A stretch of 64,000 bases of DNA from Serratia nevei (GTDB taxonomy: Bacteria; Pseudomonadota; Gammaproteobacteria; Enterobacterales; Enterobacteriaceae), in contig NZ_CP149940.1 of the NCBI RefSeq assembly GCF_037948395.1, forward strand, positions 1,798,001 through 1,862,000, in the 5' to 3' direction. The notes under the pieces are model-generated. The model had not been told where the DNA came from. It did not search any database and worked only from the letters and a program-made list of their open reading frames with translations. The first letter of the stretch is position 1. Each line of letters opens with the position of its first letter. The position numbers and the translations under genes were made by a program. Below are positions 1 through 10,400 of the stretch, one piece after another.

Positions 1-74
1 AAGGTCAGAACGTTGAGTTCTCGATCTATCGCAGCTCGCATGGGCTGTCCGCGGCAGACGTTATCGCGTTCTGA
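1..74 (+). CDS. Cold-shock-domain protein, C-terminal fragment (5' end outside window)
   Basis: An open frame enters from the left edge and stops at TGA 72-74. The last 23 residues read GQNVEFSIYRSSHGLSAADV followed by IAF. This resembles the final strands of CspA-family RNA chaperones, which typically have GQ-V-F-I near residue 50 and end in AANV-L or similar. Family assignment is inferred from this short tail only. The variant IYRSSHGLS, where classic Csps have an ENGAKGPA-like stretch, suggests a divergent paralogue. The next gene, ycaQ, begins 114 bases downstream after a stem-loop, so the two are probably separate transcripts. Confidence 0.6.
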   Translation, partial: GQNVEFSIYRSSHGLSAADVIAF

Positions 75-90
75 TCGCACCCTCCTTCCT

Positions 91-126
91 CGCCAGTGCC
101 GGTGTCGCCACCCGCAAGCACTGGCG
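91..126 (+). terminator. Stem-loop after the cold-shock-like gene
   Basis: Perfect 9-base arms CGCCAGTGC (91-99) and GCACTGGCG (118-126) enclose a loop that contains a second short GGTG/CACC pairing. No T-run follows, so it is only a candidate terminator or RNA-stabilising hairpin between the cold-shock-like gene and ycaQ. Confidence 0.4.
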
Positions 127-187
127 AAGATAAATCCCTCGATATCCACTATTATCAGGCCACTGCCTACTTGCCACGGATATCAGG

Positions 188-1414
188 ATGACCACCCCGA
201 TAATTTCCCTTACCGCCGCTCGCGCGCTGCACCTTGCCGCCCAGGGGCTGCTTTCTCCGCTTAAACGCCAGGCTAAGCCCGATGACGTCGTGAGCGCGAT
301 CCAGCGCATGGGGCTGTTACAAATCGATACCATTAGCGTCGTCGCCCGCAGCCCGTATCTGGTGCTGTTCAGCCGTTTGGGCGCCTATCAGTCGGAATGG
401 CTGGAGCAGGCGCTTGCCGGCCGCAAGCTGTTCGAATATTGGGCGCACGAAGCCTGTTTCCTGCCGATTGAGGATTTTGGTTTGCTGCGGCACCGCATGC
501 TGGCGCCTCATGATATGGGCTGGAAATATTCCGCCGACTGGGTGCAGCAGCACCAGGCGGCGATGGACAGCCTGCTGCGGCACATCGAACAACAGGGGCC
601 GGTGCGCTCCGCCGATTTCAGCGCCGAGAAAAAGGGCAACAGCGGATGGTGGGACTGGAAACCGGAGAAACGACACCTGGAGATCCTGTTTACCGCCGGC
701 AAGCTGATGGTAGCCGAACGCCGCAACTTCCACCGGGTTTACGATCTGACCGAAAGGTTGCTGCCGGCCTGGGACGATGCGCGTCATACGCTGCCTGCGG
801 AGCAGGCGCGCAGGCAGATGCTGCGCCGCACCTGCCGCTATCTGGGTATCTTTCGCGCTGAATGGTTGGCAGATTACTATCGGCTGAAACGCGTGGCGCC
901 AAAAGCCTTGCTGGCAGAGCTGCAGGAGCAGGGGGAGATTACGCCCGTACAGGTAGAGGGGCTGGAAGGGCCGTTCTATGTGCATGAATCTCTGGCGGAA
1001 CTGCTGCCGCTGGCGGAACAGAGCAAACTCAAATCGACGGTCACCAGCCTGTTGTCCCCCTTTGATCCGGTAGTTTGGGATCGGCGGCGGGCGCTGGAGT
1101 TGTTCAACTTTGACTATCGGCTGGAGTGTTATACGCCGAAAGAAAAACGTCGCTATGGGTACTTCACCCTGCCGGTGCTGCACCGCGGTGAGCTGGTGGG
1201 GCGCATTGACGCCAAGGCGCACCGTCGCCAGGGGGTGTTCGAGATCATCAGCTTCCATGCGGAGCCGCAGGTGCGCTTCGGCAAACAGCGGGCGCAGGAT
1301 ATCCGGCAGGCCATCGCGCGTACGGCCAAATGGCACGGTGCGCAACGCGTCGCGCTGGGCGACATTCCGGCGGCGTTGGCCGCTGAATGGGGGGCCGGCT
1401 GGGAAGTGGAATAA
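188..1414 (+). CDS. ycaQ: Interstrand-crosslink DNA glycosylase, YcaQ/AlkZ family
   Basis: 408-residue protein of the HTH_42 (AlkZ/YcaQ) family, monofunctional DNA glycosylases that remove bulky or crosslinked alkylated bases in the cytoplasm. The catalytic Q-hydrophobic-D motif of the YcaQ branch is visible as Q45-I46-D47 in GLLQIDTISVVARSPY; AlkZ enzymes have Q-x-Q here instead. The rest of the protein is the expected tandem winged-helix array, with the conserved LLSPFDPVVWDR stretch near residue 297. The start at 188 gives the family's usual N-terminus. E. coli has this gene in the same place, left of ycaR-kdsB. Function is inferred from family membership and the intact motif. Confidence 0.93.
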   Translation: MTTPIISLTAARALHLAAQGLLSPLKRQAKPDDVVSAIQRMGLLQIDTISVVARSPYLVLFSRLGAYQSEWLEQALAGRKLFEYWAHEACFLPIEDFGLLRHRMLAPHDMGWKYSADWVQQHQAAMDSLLRHIEQQGPVRSADFSAEKKGNSGWWDWKPEKRHLEILFTAGKLMVAERRNFHRVYDLTERLLPAWDDARHTLPAEQARRQMLRRTCRYLGIFRAEWLADYYRLKRVAPKALLAELQEQGEITPVQVEGLEGPFYVHESLAELLPLAEQSKLKSTVTSLLSPFDPVVWDRRRALELFNFDYRLECYTPKEKRRYGYFTLPVLHRGELVGRIDAKAHRRQGVFEIISFHAEPQVRFGKQRAQDIRQAIARTAKWHGAQRVALGDIPAALAAEWGAGWEVE

Positions 1415-1539
1415 CGAACGACGCCGTCGGTGGGTAAAACGAAGTTCAGCGCCGCTCGTTACAAAGGGGCTCAGTGGCTGAAGTTAGCGAACAGAGCGAT
1501 GATTTTATGCAGACGTTTGATCACGTATCACGGCCTTTT

Positions 1540-1555
1540 TGTGATTTGTATCACA
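1540..1555 (+). promoter_or_regulatory. CRP-type palindrome upstream of ycaR-kdsB
   Basis: TGTGA (1540-1544), six bases, then TCACA (1551-1555): both half-sites match the CRP consensus perfectly, in an AT-rich context. It lies in the 295-base ycaQ-ycaR gap, about 155 bases upstream of ycaR and about 130 bases upstream of the probable start point of the promoter near 1670. A direct class I/II role at that promoter is therefore uncertain. The rest of 1415-1700 shows no gene. Confidence 0.6.
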
Positions 1556-1638
1556 AAATTCTACGCTGGGATGCGCCCCAGTTCAAGCGGTTGCCCCCGC
1601 GCGATGAGGAAATATCGGTGGGTTGGCGCCACCGGTGA

Positions 1639-1668
1639 TTAACCTGAGGCCGGGCGTTATGCTATCCT
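1639..1668 (+). promoter_or_regulatory. Probable ycaR-kdsB promoter
   Basis: An extended -10 element TG-C-TATCCT (1660-1668) lies 18 bases after a weak TTAACC (-35, 1639-1644). The predicted start is about 1675, leaving a leader of about 35 bases before ycaR with the Shine-Dalgarno GGAGG near 1700. Read by eye only. Confidence 0.4.
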
Positions 1669-1709
1669 CACAGCCTTTCCCAGATGACCTATCCCCTTAC
1701 GGAGGATGC

Positions 1710-1892
1710 ATGGACCACCGTTTACTCGAAATCGTTGCCTGCCCGGTATGCAACGGCAAACTCTATTTCAATAAAGAAAACCAGGAACTGGTGTGCAAAG
1801 CGGACGGGTTGGCTTACCCCCTGCGCGACGGCATTCCGGTGCTGTTGGAAAATGAAGCGCGTGCGCTGTCGCTGGATGAGAAACACGCATGA
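1710..1892 (+). CDS. ycaR: Trm112-like zinc-finger-type small protein YcaR
   Basis: 60-residue UPF0434/Trm112p-like protein. [14 protein letters not shown] starts with the family signature, and the single CPVC pair followed by C ([11 protein letters not shown]) resembles half of a zinc-ribbon fold. ATG 1710 is chosen over the in-frame upstream ATG because GGAGG sits 6 bases before it and the length matches E. coli YcaR. The stop overlaps the kdsB start by four bases (ATGA), so the two are translationally coupled. The molecular role of YcaR is not established; partnership with KdsB is inferred only from the conserved adjacency. Confidence 0.92.
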   Translation: MDHRLLEIVACPVCNGKLYFNKENQELVCKADGLAYPLRDGIPVLLENEARALSLDEKHA

Positions 1893-2638
1893 GTTTTATC
1901 GCTATTATTCCCGCCCGCTACGCCTCGACCCGTTTGCCGGGTAAACCGCTGGCCGATATTCACGGCAAGCCGATGGTGGTACACGTCATGGAGCGCGCCC
2001 GCGAGTCCGGCGCCAGCCGCGTCATCGTGGCGACCGATCACCCTGAAGTCGCCAAAGCGGTGGAAGCCGCCGGTGGCGAAGTGTGCATGACCAGCCCGGA
2101 CCACCATTCCGGCACCGAACGGCTGGCGGAAGTGATCGCGCACTACGGCTTTGCCGACGACCAGATCATCGTTAACGTGCAGGGCGACGAACCGCTGATC
2201 CCACCGGTGATCGTGCGTCAGGTGGCGGAGAACCTGGCGGGCAGCCAGGCCGGTATGGCGACGCTGGCGGTGCCGATCGAGAGCGCCGAAGAGGCTTTCA
2301 ACCCCAATGCGGTGAAGGTCGTGATGGACGCGCAGGGCTACGCGCTCTATTTTTCACGCGCCACCATTCCGTGGGATCGTGAGCGTTTCGCCGCGTCGAA
2401 AGAGAGCATCGGCGACAGCCTGCTGCGCCATATCGGCATCTACGCGTACCGCGCCGGCTTCGTGCGTCGCTACGTCAGCTGGGCGCCGAGCCAGCTGGAA
2501 CAGATCGAGCTGTTGGAACAGCTGCGCGTGCTGTGGTACGGTGAAAAAATCCACGTGGCGGTCGCGAAAGCGATCCCGAGCGTGGGGGTCGATACGCCGG
2601 AAGATCTCCAGCGCGTGCGTGACAGCATCCAACCCTGA
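1889..2638 (+). CDS. kdsB: 3-deoxy-manno-octulosonate (Kdo) cytidylyltransferase
   Basis: 249-residue CMP-Kdo synthetase. It activates Kdo with CTP so that WaaA can attach it to lipid A, an essential cytoplasmic step of LPS inner-core synthesis. The nucleotide-binding N-terminus [19 protein letters not shown], the metal and substrate loop [10 protein letters not shown] near residue 95 and the C-terminal [12 protein letters not shown] are all intact. It overlaps ycaR by four bases and is probably cotranscribed with it from the promoter near 1640. The length agrees with the family (about 248). A GC-rich hairpin follows the stop. Confidence 0.97.
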   Translation: MSFIAIIPARYASTRLPGKPLADIHGKPMVVHVMERARESGASRVIVATDHPEVAKAVEAAGGEVCMTSPDHHSGTERLAEVIAHYGFADDQIIVNVQGDEPLIPPVIVRQVAENLAGSQAGMATLAVPIESAEEAFNPNAVKVVMDAQGYALYFSRATIPWDRERFAASKESIGDSLLRHIGIYAYRAGFVRRYVSWAPSQLEQIELLEQLRVLWYGEKIHVAVAKAIPSVGVDTPEDLQRVRDSIQP

Positions 2639-2647
2639 GCCTGAGTT

Positions 2648-2675
2648 CGTCGGCGCGCCGCGCAACGCGCCGACG
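2648..2675 (+). terminator. GC-rich hairpin after kdsB
   Basis: Ten-base perfect arms CGTCGGCGCG (2648-2657) and CGCGCCGACG (2666-2675) lie ten bases after the kdsB stop. No T-run follows, so termination would be weak or the hairpin protects the mRNA 3' end. Confidence 0.45.
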
Positions 2676-2787
2676 ATGCAACACCCCCCATGATTGTTCC
2701 CCGTTTTGTTGATCTGCGTTGAAGAATTTTTCCGCTCACCGTTCGATGATGTTACGTATCCCCTTATTAGCCTGAGGTGAATGCCTT

Positions 2788-3684
2788 ATGGAGCAGTTAC
2801 GCGCTGAACTGAGCATTGTGCTGGGTGAGTCCATCAGCCGGCTGGAGCGGGTGAGTGAACAGCCTTATGCGCATATGTATTCGCTGTACGATCGGCAGGG
2901 CAACGCGATCCCGCTGATGGCGAAAAGCTTTATCTGTCAAGGCATCGCCCAGCAGGAGGCTTACAAGCTGTCGATGCTGGCGCGCGACGGGGATATTCGG
3001 CTGCCCACGGTGTACGGCGTGGTGTGTACTCAACAGACGCCGTATAAGGAAATCCTGCTGATCGAGCGCCTGCGCGGCGTGTCGGCTGAAGCGCCGACGC
3101 GCTCGCCGGATCGCTGGAACATGCTGATGGAACAGATCGTTGACGGGATATTGGCCTGGCACCGCATCGACAGTCACGGCAGCGTCGGCAGCGTGGACAG
3201 CACGCAGGAGAACGACTGGTTTTGCTGGTATCAACAGCGGGTCGAAGTGCTGTGGGCGACGGTAGTCAATCTCACCACCCCACAGCTGACCATGGCGGAT
3301 CGGCGTTTGCTGTACCGCACGCGCGAAGCGCTGACCCATTTCTTCGTCGGCTTCGACGATCCCTGTGTTCTGGTGCACGGTAACTTGTCGCTGCGCAGCA
3401 TGCTGAAGGATCCCAAAAGCGATCAGCTGCTGGCGATGCTCAATCCCGGCGTGGTGCTGTGGGCGCCACGCGAATACGATCTTTTCCGCCTGTGCGAGGC
3501 GGGTATGCCCAGCCAACTGCTGTTCCGCTATCTGCAGCGCGCGCCGGTCGCCGATGCTTTCCTGGCGCGGCGCTGGCTGTATGTGGTGTGGGAAGCGGTA
3601 GGGCGCTTGGTTCATACCGGCAAGCTGGAGCGGCGGCCGTTCGACTATGCGTCGCAACAGCTGCTGCCCTGGCTGGCCGGTTGA
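2788..3684 (+). CDS. ycbJ: YcbJ, aminoglycoside-phosphotransferase-like protein
   Basis: 298-residue cytoplasmic protein matching E. coli YcbJ in size and position between kdsB and elyC. The C-terminal half carries a kinase-like VLVHGNLSLRSMLKD segment (around residues 194-208), which aligns with the HGDLH-x-N catalytic loop of APH/choline-kinase folds. The catalytic Asp is replaced by Asn here (HGN), so activity is doubtful. The Shine-Dalgarno GAGGTG precedes ATG 2788. It converges on elyC with only 7 bases between the stops. The substrate and pathway are unknown to me. Confidence 0.85.
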   Translation: MEQLRAELSIVLGESISRLERVSEQPYAHMYSLYDRQGNAIPLMAKSFICQGIAQQEAYKLSMLARDGDIRLPTVYGVVCTQQTPYKEILLIERLRGVSAEAPTRSPDRWNMLMEQIVDGILAWHRIDSHGSVGSVDSTQENDWFCWYQQRVEVLWATVVNLTTPQLTMADRRLLYRTREALTHFFVGFDDPCVLVHGNLSLRSMLKDPKSDQLLAMLNPGVVLWAPREYDLFRLCEAGMPSQLLFRYLQRAPVADAFLARRWLYVVWEAVGRLVHTGKLERRPFDYASQQLLPWLAG

Positions 3685-3691
3685 ACGGGCC

Positions 3692-4465
3692 TTACTCGGC
3701 GCCGGCGCGATCCGCGCCTTTCAGCCATTGCCACAGGCTGCCCAGCGTTTCATACCAGGCACGTTCGGTATGGCCGAGGAACATCGAGGAGGGTGTGGCG
3801 CGATCCCAGATATTCAGCGGCGAGTCGATCGCCAACTGGTTGGCCGGCGCCGGGATCGGGTGCAGGCCTTTCGCCTCGAAGAAGCGCATGGCGCGCGGCA
3901 GATGGTTGGCGGAGGTCACCAGAATGAACGGTTGCTCGCCGACCAACTTGGCGACCTGAGCGGCTTCTTCCTCGGTATCGCGCGGTTCCCTCAGGATCAC
4001 CATATCGCTGCGCGGCACGCCCAGGCTTTCGGCCACCAGCGCCGCCGTGGCGGCGTTGCTTTGCATGCTGCCGGCGGATGCGCCGGTAAACACCATTCTG
4101 GCGCCGGGATGCGCAAGGTAAAGCCGCACGCCTTCCGTCACGCGCGGCAGGCTGTTGCCGAGCAAATTCGAGCTGGGTGCCCAATCGGGATTGTAGGTAT
4201 AGCCCCCGCCCAACACCACGATGTAACTGACCGGATCGTTGCCGCGATAAGTCTGGTATTGGGCTTCGATCGGCCTCAGCAGCCGGTCGGCCACCGGCTG
4301 CAGGCTGAAAAGCAGTAAAAACAGCCAGCTCAGCGTAAAAATCGTCTTACCGCTTTTTTGCCAGCGGGTGAACCACAGCAGCAGCAGCGCCAGCCCCATC
4401 AGCAGCATCAACAGCGGCAGCGGCATCAGCATGGCGCCAAAGAACTTTTTCAGGTTGAACAGCAT
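3692..4465 (-). CDS. elyC: Envelope biogenesis factor ElyC (DUF218)
   Basis: 257-residue inner-membrane protein. Two hydrophobic N-terminal helices (about residues 10-31 and 40-57) precede a DUF218 domain that begins YIVVLGGGYTYNP and includes VFTGASAGS, SLGVPRSDM, DTEEEA and LVTSANHLPRAM, the family's conserved blocks. In E. coli, ElyC (YcbC) is needed for peptidoglycan assembly at low temperature and affects undecaprenyl carrier use. The start at 4465 reproduces the E. coli N-terminus MLF-LKK. It is divergent from cmoM, with 152 bases between the starts. Confidence 0.93.
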   Translation of the reverse strand: MLFNLKKFFGAMLMPLPLLMLLMGLALLLLWFTRWQKSGKTIFTLSWLFLLLFSLQPVADRLLRPIEAQYQTYRGNDPVSYIVVLGGGYTYNPDWAPSSNLLGNSLPRVTEGVRLYLAHPGARMVFTGASAGSMQSNAATAALVAESLGVPRSDMVILREPRDTEEEAAQVAKLVGEQPFILVTSANHLPRAMRFFEAKGLHPIPAPANQLAIDSPLNIWDRATPSSMFLGHTERAWYETLGSLWQWLKGADRAGAE

Positions 4466-4617
4466 CGAAAATCAGATCCTTTTGGGTGAAAAAGCGGCAT
4501 CCAGGCATAAACAGGCCGCAAGAAGATACATTCTAAGCCAGTCTGTGCCAAAATAGCAGGTTTGAATGGGCGTGCGCTTTGCCGCCGACAAGAATGAGAT
4601 CAGCGGAGCCGTTGTCC

Positions 4618-5403
4618 ATGCAGGATCGCAATTTTGACGATATTGCTGAAAAATTTGCGCGTAATATTTACGGCACCACGAAAGGAAAAATCCGCCAGGC
4701 GGTGGTTTGGCAGGATCTGACCGGGTTGCTGGCGCAGTTGCCGCAGCGGCCGCTGCGCATCCTCGACGCCGGGGGCGGTGAAGGCCATATGGCCTGCCAG
4801 CTGGCAGAATTAGGACATCAGGTGTTGTTGTGCGATCTTTCTGGTGAGATGATCCAGCGCGCCGCGCAGCTGGCGGAACAGAAAGGTGTGAGCCAGAACA
4901 TGCAATTCGTACAAAGTTCTGCGCAGGATATCGCTCAACATTTGGAACAGCCGGTTGATCTGATATTGTTTCATGCAGTGCTTGAATGGATCGCCGAGCC
5001 CGAAGCGGCGCTGCAGGCGTTGTATGACTGCCTGACGCCGGGCGGCGCGCTGTCGCTGATGTTCTTCAACGCCAACGGCCTCTTGATGCGCAACGTGGTG
5101 TTGGGTAATTTCCAACTGGTGGATCCCGAGGTCAGGCGGCGCCGCAAGCGTTCGCTGTCGCCGCAATATCCGCACGATCCGCTATTGGTCTACGGTTGGC
5201 TGGAACAGCTGGGCATGCGTATCGGCGGTAAAACCGGCGTGCGGGTGTTCCACGACTATCTGCAGAGCAGACAGCTGCAAACACAAAAATTTGAAGAGTT
5301 ACTGGCGCTTGAACAGCACTATTGCCGGCAGGAGCCGTACGTGAGTTTGGGGCGCTATATTCACGTCATGGCGCATAAACCAAACCTGAAGGACGAACTA
5401 TGA
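4618..5403 (+). CDS. cmoM: tRNA cmo5U34 carboxymethyl-ester methyltransferase CmoM (SmtA)
   Basis: 261-residue class I SAM-dependent methyltransferase. SAM motif I is [19 protein letters not shown] (about residues 47-65). The E. coli enzyme methylates 5-carboxymethoxyuridine at position 34 of certain tRNAs to form mcmo5U. ATG 4618 gives [13 protein letters not shown], identical to the E. coli start; an in-frame ATG at 4579 would add 13 unconserved residues. The stop overlaps the mukF start by four bases (ATGA at 5400), as in E. coli, where the gene leads the muk operon. Confidence 0.95.
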   Translation: MQDRNFDDIAEKFARNIYGTTKGKIRQAVVWQDLTGLLAQLPQRPLRILDAGGGEGHMACQLAELGHQVLLCDLSGEMIQRAAQLAEQKGVSQNMQFVQSSAQDIAQHLEQPVDLILFHAVLEWIAEPEAALQALYDCLTPGGALSLMFFNANGLLMRNVVLGNFQLVDPEVRRRRKRSLSPQYPHDPLLVYGWLEQLGMRIGGKTGVRVFHDYLQSRQLQTQKFEELLALEQHYCRQEPYVSLGRYIHVMAHKPNLKDEL

Positions 5404-6722
5404 GTGAATTTTCCCAGACAGTACCCGAACTGGTCGCCTGGGCACGGAAAAATGATTTCTCTATTTCGCTCCCTACGGAGCGTCTCGCATTTCTGCTCGC
5501 CATCGCCACCCTGAACGGCGAACGGCTGGACGGCGAGATGAGCGAAGGTGAGCTGGTTGATGCATTTCGCCATGTCAGCAAGGGTTTTGAACAGACGCAT
5601 GAAACGGTGGCGATGCGCGCCAACAATGCGATCAACGACATGGTGCGCCAGCGCCTGTTGAACCGCTTTACCAGCGAACTGGCGGACGGCAATGCGATTT
5701 ACCGCCTCACGCCGCTGGGTATCGGCATTACCGATTACTATATTCGCCAACGCGAATTCTCCACGCTGCGTCTGTCGATGCAGCTGTCGATCGTGGCGCA
5801 GGAACTCAAGCGCGCCGCCGACGCCGCCGACGAGGGCGGCGACGATTTCCATTGGCACCGCAACGTGTTCGCGCCGTTGAAATATTCGGTGGCGGAAATC
5901 TTCGACAGCATAGACATGACCCAACGCGTGATGGACGAGCAGCAGCAGAGCGTGAAAAACGACATCGCGGCGCTGCTGAGCAAAGACTGGCGGGCGGCGA
6001 TCTCCAGCTGCGAGATGCTGCTGTCGGAAACCTCGGGCACCCTGCGCGAGCTGCAAGATACGTTGGATGCGGCGGGCGATAAGCTGCAGGCCAACCTGCT
6101 GCGCATCCAGGACGCGACCCTCGGCAACGTGGAGCTGGGCTTCGTCGACAAGCTGGTGTTCGATCTGCAGAGCAAGCTGGATCGCATCATCAGCTGGGGC
6201 CAGCAGGCGATCGACCTGTGGATCGGCTACGATCGCCACGTACATAAATTTATCCGTACCGCTATCGATATGGATAAAAACCGCGTGTTCGCCCAACGCC
6301 TGCGCCAGTCGGTGCAAACCTATTTCGACCACCCGTGGGCGCTGACCCATGCCAATGCCGATCGTCTGCTGGACATGCGCGACGAAGAACTGGCACTGCG
6401 CAGTGAGGAAGTGACCGGGGAACTGCCGCCGGATCTGGAGTTCGAAGAGTTCAGCGAAATTCGCGAACAGCTGGCGGCGATGATCGAAGAGGCGCTGAAG
6501 GTGTATCAGGAACAGCAGATGCCGCTCAACCTTGCAGCGGTGATGCGCGATTATCTGGCGCAATATCCGCGTGCGCGTCATTTCGACGTGGCACGCTTAG
6601 TGGTCGACCAGGCAGTGCGCCTCGGTGTGGCTGAAGCAGATTTCTCAGGGTTGCCGGCGGAATGGCAGGCAATCAATGATTACGGAGCCAAGGTCCAGGC
6701 CCATGTCATCGACAAATATTGA
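5400..6722 (+). CDS. mukF: Chromosome condensin kleisin subunit MukF
   Basis: 440-residue kleisin of the MukBEF SMC complex, which organises and segregates the nucleoid. It contains an N-terminal winged-helix dimerisation region (residues 1-115), a helical middle domain with a leucine-rich stretch [15 protein letters not shown] (about 208-222) and a C-terminal winged-helix that binds the MukB head. Length equals the E. coli protein. It starts inside the end of cmoM and overlaps mukE by 20 bases, so all four genes are translationally coupled. Kleisin stoichiometry with MukE and MukB may depend on this coupling (inference). Confidence 0.98.
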   Translation: MSEFSQTVPELVAWARKNDFSISLPTERLAFLLAIATLNGERLDGEMSEGELVDAFRHVSKGFEQTHETVAMRANNAINDMVRQRLLNRFTSELADGNAIYRLTPLGIGITDYYIRQREFSTLRLSMQLSIVAQELKRAADAADEGGDDFHWHRNVFAPLKYSVAEIFDSIDMTQRVMDEQQQSVKNDIAALLSKDWRAAISSCEMLLSETSGTLRELQDTLDAAGDKLQANLLRIQDATLGNVELGFVDKLVFDLQSKLDRIISWGQQAIDLWIGYDRHVHKFIRTAIDMDKNRVFAQRLRQSVQTYFDHPWALTHANADRLLDMRDEELALRSEEVTGELPPDLEFEEFSEIREQLAAMIEEALKVYQEQQMPLNLAAVMRDYLAQYPRARHFDVARLVVDQAVRLGVAEADFSGLPAEWQAINDYGAKVQAHVIDKY

Positions 6723-7431
6723 ACAAGTAATGCCAGTCAAGCTGGCCAAGGCACTGTCCAACTCGCTGTTCCCGGCGCTGGATAGCCAACTGCGCGCGGG
6801 TCGTCACATCGGTATCGATGAGCTGGACAACCACGCCTTTTTAATGGATTTCCAGGATGAGCTGGAAGAATTTTACACCCGTTACAGCGTCGAGCTGATT
6901 CGGGCGCCGGAAGGTTTCTTCTATTTGCGCCCGCGCTCCACCACGCTGATCCCGCGTTCGGTGCTGTCCGAGCTGGATATGATGGTCGGTAAAATCTTGT
7001 GCTACCTGTATCTCAGCCCCGAGCGCCTGGCGCATGAGGGTATTTTCAGCCATCAGGAGCTGTACGACGAGCTGCTGAGCCTGGCCGATGAGAACAAGCT
7101 GCTGAAGTTCGTCAACCAGCGCTCCACCGGCTCGGATCTCGATCGGCAGAAGCTGCACGAAAAGGTGCGCACCTCGCTGAACCGCCTGCGCCGCCTCGGC
7201 ATGGTCTACTTCATGGGCAATGACAGCAGCAAGTTCCGCATTACCGAGGCGGTGTTCCGCTTCGGCGCCGACGTGCGCAGCGGCGACGATCCGCGTGAAG
7301 CGCAGCTGCGCATGATTCGCGACGGCGAGGCGATGCCGGTTGAAACCAGCCTGTCGCTGAACGATGAGAATGAGGCTGAGGATCAGCAGGTTGATAACGC
7401 TCCTGACGGTGCAGAGGATGAACAGGAATGA
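6703..7431 (+). CDS. mukE: Chromosome condensin subunit MukE
   Basis: 242-residue KITE-type winged-helix subunit that binds the MukF middle region and modulates MukB ATPase. ATG 6703 gives [15 protein letters not shown], as in E. coli. The core is highly conserved ([53 protein letters not shown]). The acidic tail (from about residue 215, [20 protein letters not shown]) is a little longer than in E. coli and is the variable part of the family. It overlaps mukF by 20 bases and mukB by 4. Confidence 0.98.
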   Translation: MSSTNIEQVMPVKLAKALSNSLFPALDSQLRAGRHIGIDELDNHAFLMDFQDELEEFYTRYSVELIRAPEGFFYLRPRSTTLIPRSVLSELDMMVGKILCYLYLSPERLAHEGIFSHQELYDELLSLADENKLLKFVNQRSTGSDLDRQKLHEKVRTSLNRLRRLGMVYFMGNDSSKFRITEAVFRFGADVRSGDDPREAQLRMIRDGEAMPVETSLSLNDENEAEDQQVDNAPDGAEDEQE

Positions 7432-10400
7432 TTGAACGCGGTAAATTTCGCTCGCTGACGCTGGTTAACTGGAACGGCTTCTTCGCCCGCACCTTTGATC
7501 TGGATGAGCTGGTGACCACGCTGTCCGGCGGTAACGGGGCAGGGAAATCCACCACCATGGCGGCCTTCGTCACCGCACTGATCCCCGATCTGACGCTGCT
7601 GCACTTCCGTAACACCACCGAAGCGGGCGCCACCAGCGGCTCGCGCGATAAAGGCCTGCACGGCAAGCTGCGTGCCGGCGTGTGTTACTCGACTCTCGAC
7701 GTCGTCAACTCGCGCCACCAGCGCGTGGTGGTGGGCGTGCGCCTGCAGCAGGTGGCGGGGCGCGATCGCAAGGTCGACATCAAACCGTTCACCATCCAGG
7801 GCCTGCCGACCGCGGTGCAGCCGACCGAGTTGCTGACCCAGACGGTGGGTGAGCGCCAGGCGCGCGTGCTGTCGCTGCAGGAGCTGAAGGATCGCGTGGA
7901 AGAGATGGAGGGGGTGCAGTTCAAGCAGTTCAACTCCATCACCGATTACCACTCGCTGATGTTCGATCTGGGCGTGATCCCGAAACGTCTGCGTTCGTCC
8001 GCCGATCGCAGCAAGTTCTACCGTCTGATTGAAGCGTCGCTGTACGGCGGTATTTCCAGCGCCATTACCCGCTCGCTGCGCGATTACCTGCTGCCGGAAA
8101 ACAGCGGCGTGCGCAAGGCGTTCCAGGACATGGAAGCGGCGCTGCGCGAAAACCGCATGACGCTGGAGGCGATTCGCGTCACCCAGTCGGACCGCGATCT
8201 GTTCAAACATCTGATTTCCGAGGCCACTTCCTATGTGGCGGCGGACTATATGCGCCACGCCAACGAACGCCGCATCCATCTGGACGGCGCGCTGGCGCTG
8301 CGCAGCGATCTGTTGGGCAGCCGCAAGCAGCTGGCCGCCGAACAGTATCGCCATGTGGAAATGGCGCGTGAGCTGAGCGAACAGAGCGGTGCCGAATCCG
8401 ACCTGGAAACCGATTACCAGGCCGCCAGCGATCACCTGAATCTGGTGCAGACGGCGATGCGTCAGCAGGAGAAGATCGAACGCTATGAAGCCGATCTGGA
8501 AGAGCTGACCTACCGTCTGGAAGAGCAGAACGAAGTGGTGGCCGAGGCGAGCGAGCAGCAGGCCGAAAACGAAGCGCGTGCCGAAGCGGCCGAGCTGGAA
8601 GTGGATGAGCTGAAGAGCCAGCTGGCCGACTACCAGCAGGCGCTCGACGTGCAGCAGACCCGCGCCATTCAGTACCAGCAGGCGCTGCAGGCGTTGGAGC
8701 GCGCACGCGCCCTGTGCCAACTGCCGGATCTGACCGCCGATAACGCCGAACAGTGGCTAGACACCTTCCAGGCCCGCGAACAGGAAGCGACCGAAGCGTT
8801 GCTGATGCTGGAACAGAAGCTGAGCGTGGCCGACGCCGCGCACGGCCAGTTCGAACAGGCCTATCAGCTGGTGGGGAAAATCGCCGGCCAGGTCAGCCGC
8901 AGCGAAGCCTGGCAGTGCGCGCGCGAATTGCTGCGCGACTGGCCTTCACAGCAGCACCTCGCCGAGCGCGTTCAGCCGCTGCGCCTGCGCCTGAGCGAAC
9001 TGGAACAGCGTCTGCGCTCGCAGCAGGACGCCGAGCGCCTGCTGCAAGAGTTTTGCAAACGCCATGGCCAAGAGTACCAGCCTGACGATCTCGATATGCT
9101 GCAGCAGGAGCTGGAAGAGCGCCTGGAAGCGCTGTCGCAGAACGTCAGCGAAGCCGGCGAACGCCGCATGGAGATGCGCCAGGAGCTGGAGCAGATCCAG
9201 CAGCGCATCCGTGAGCTGACGGCGCGCGCGCCGGTGTGGCTGGCGGCGCAGGACGCGCTGGGCCAGCTCAGCGATCAGAGCGGAGAGCCGCTGGAAAACA
9301 GCCAGCAGGTGACCGAATACATGCAGCAGCTGCTGGAGCGCGAGCGTGAAACCACCGTCGAGCGCGACGAAGTGGCGGCCCGCAAACGTGAAGTGGAAGC
9401 GCAGATCGAACGTCTCAGCCAGCCGGGCGGCGCGGAAGATCAGCGCCTGGTCACGCTGGCCGAACGTTTCGGCGGCGTGCTGCTGTCAGAAATTTACGAT
9501 GACGTCACCATCGACGACGCGCCTTACTTCTCGGCGCTGTACGGCCCTTCGCGCCACGCTATCGTGGTGCCGGATCTGTCGCTGGTGCGTGAGATGCTTG
9601 AAGGGCTGGAAGATTGCCCGGAAGATCTTTACCTGATCGAAGGGGATCCGCAGTCGTTCGATGACAGCGTGTTCGCCGTTGAAGAGCAGGACAAAGCGGT
9701 GGTGGTGAAAATCGCCGATCGCCAGTGGCGTTACTCCCGTTATCCGGAAGTGCCGTTGTTCGGCCGCGCGGCGCGCGAAAACCGTCTGGAAGTGCTGCAT
9801 GCCGAGCGTGAAACGCTGGCGGAGCGCTACGCCACGCTGTCGTTCGACGTGCAGAAAACCCAGCGCTCGCACCAGGCTTTCAGCCGCTTTATCGGTACCC
9901 ATCTGGCGGTGGCGTTCGACGCCGACCCGGAAGCGGAGATCCGCGGCCTGAACGCCCGTCGTGGCGAGATCGAACGTGCGCTGAACAATCACGAAGCGCA
10001 GAACCAGCAGCAGCGTCAGCAGTACGAACAGGCCAAAGAGGGCATTTCCGCACTCAACCGCCTGATGCCGCTGGTGTCGTTGCTGAACGATGAAACGCTG
10101 CAGGACCGCGTCGACGAGATCCGCGAAGAGCTGGAAGAAGCGCAGGACGCCGCGCGTCATATCCAACAGCACGGCGTGTCGCTGACCAAGCTGGAACCGC
10201 TGCTGTCGGTGCTGCAGAGCGATCCGCAGCAGCATGAACAGCTGCAGCAGGATTACGCGCAGGCGCAAAGCGTGCAGCGTCAGGCTAAACAGCAGGCGTT
10301 CGCGCTCACTGAAGTGGTGCAGCGTCGTGCGCACTTCAGCTACACCGATTCTGCCGGCATGCAGAATGCCAACAACGATCTGAACGATAAGCTGCGCCAG

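Noticed and set aside
7383..8720. Reverse-strand open frame across mukE-mukB
   Set aside because: Shadow frame; hydrophobic/His-rich translation typical of antisense reading.
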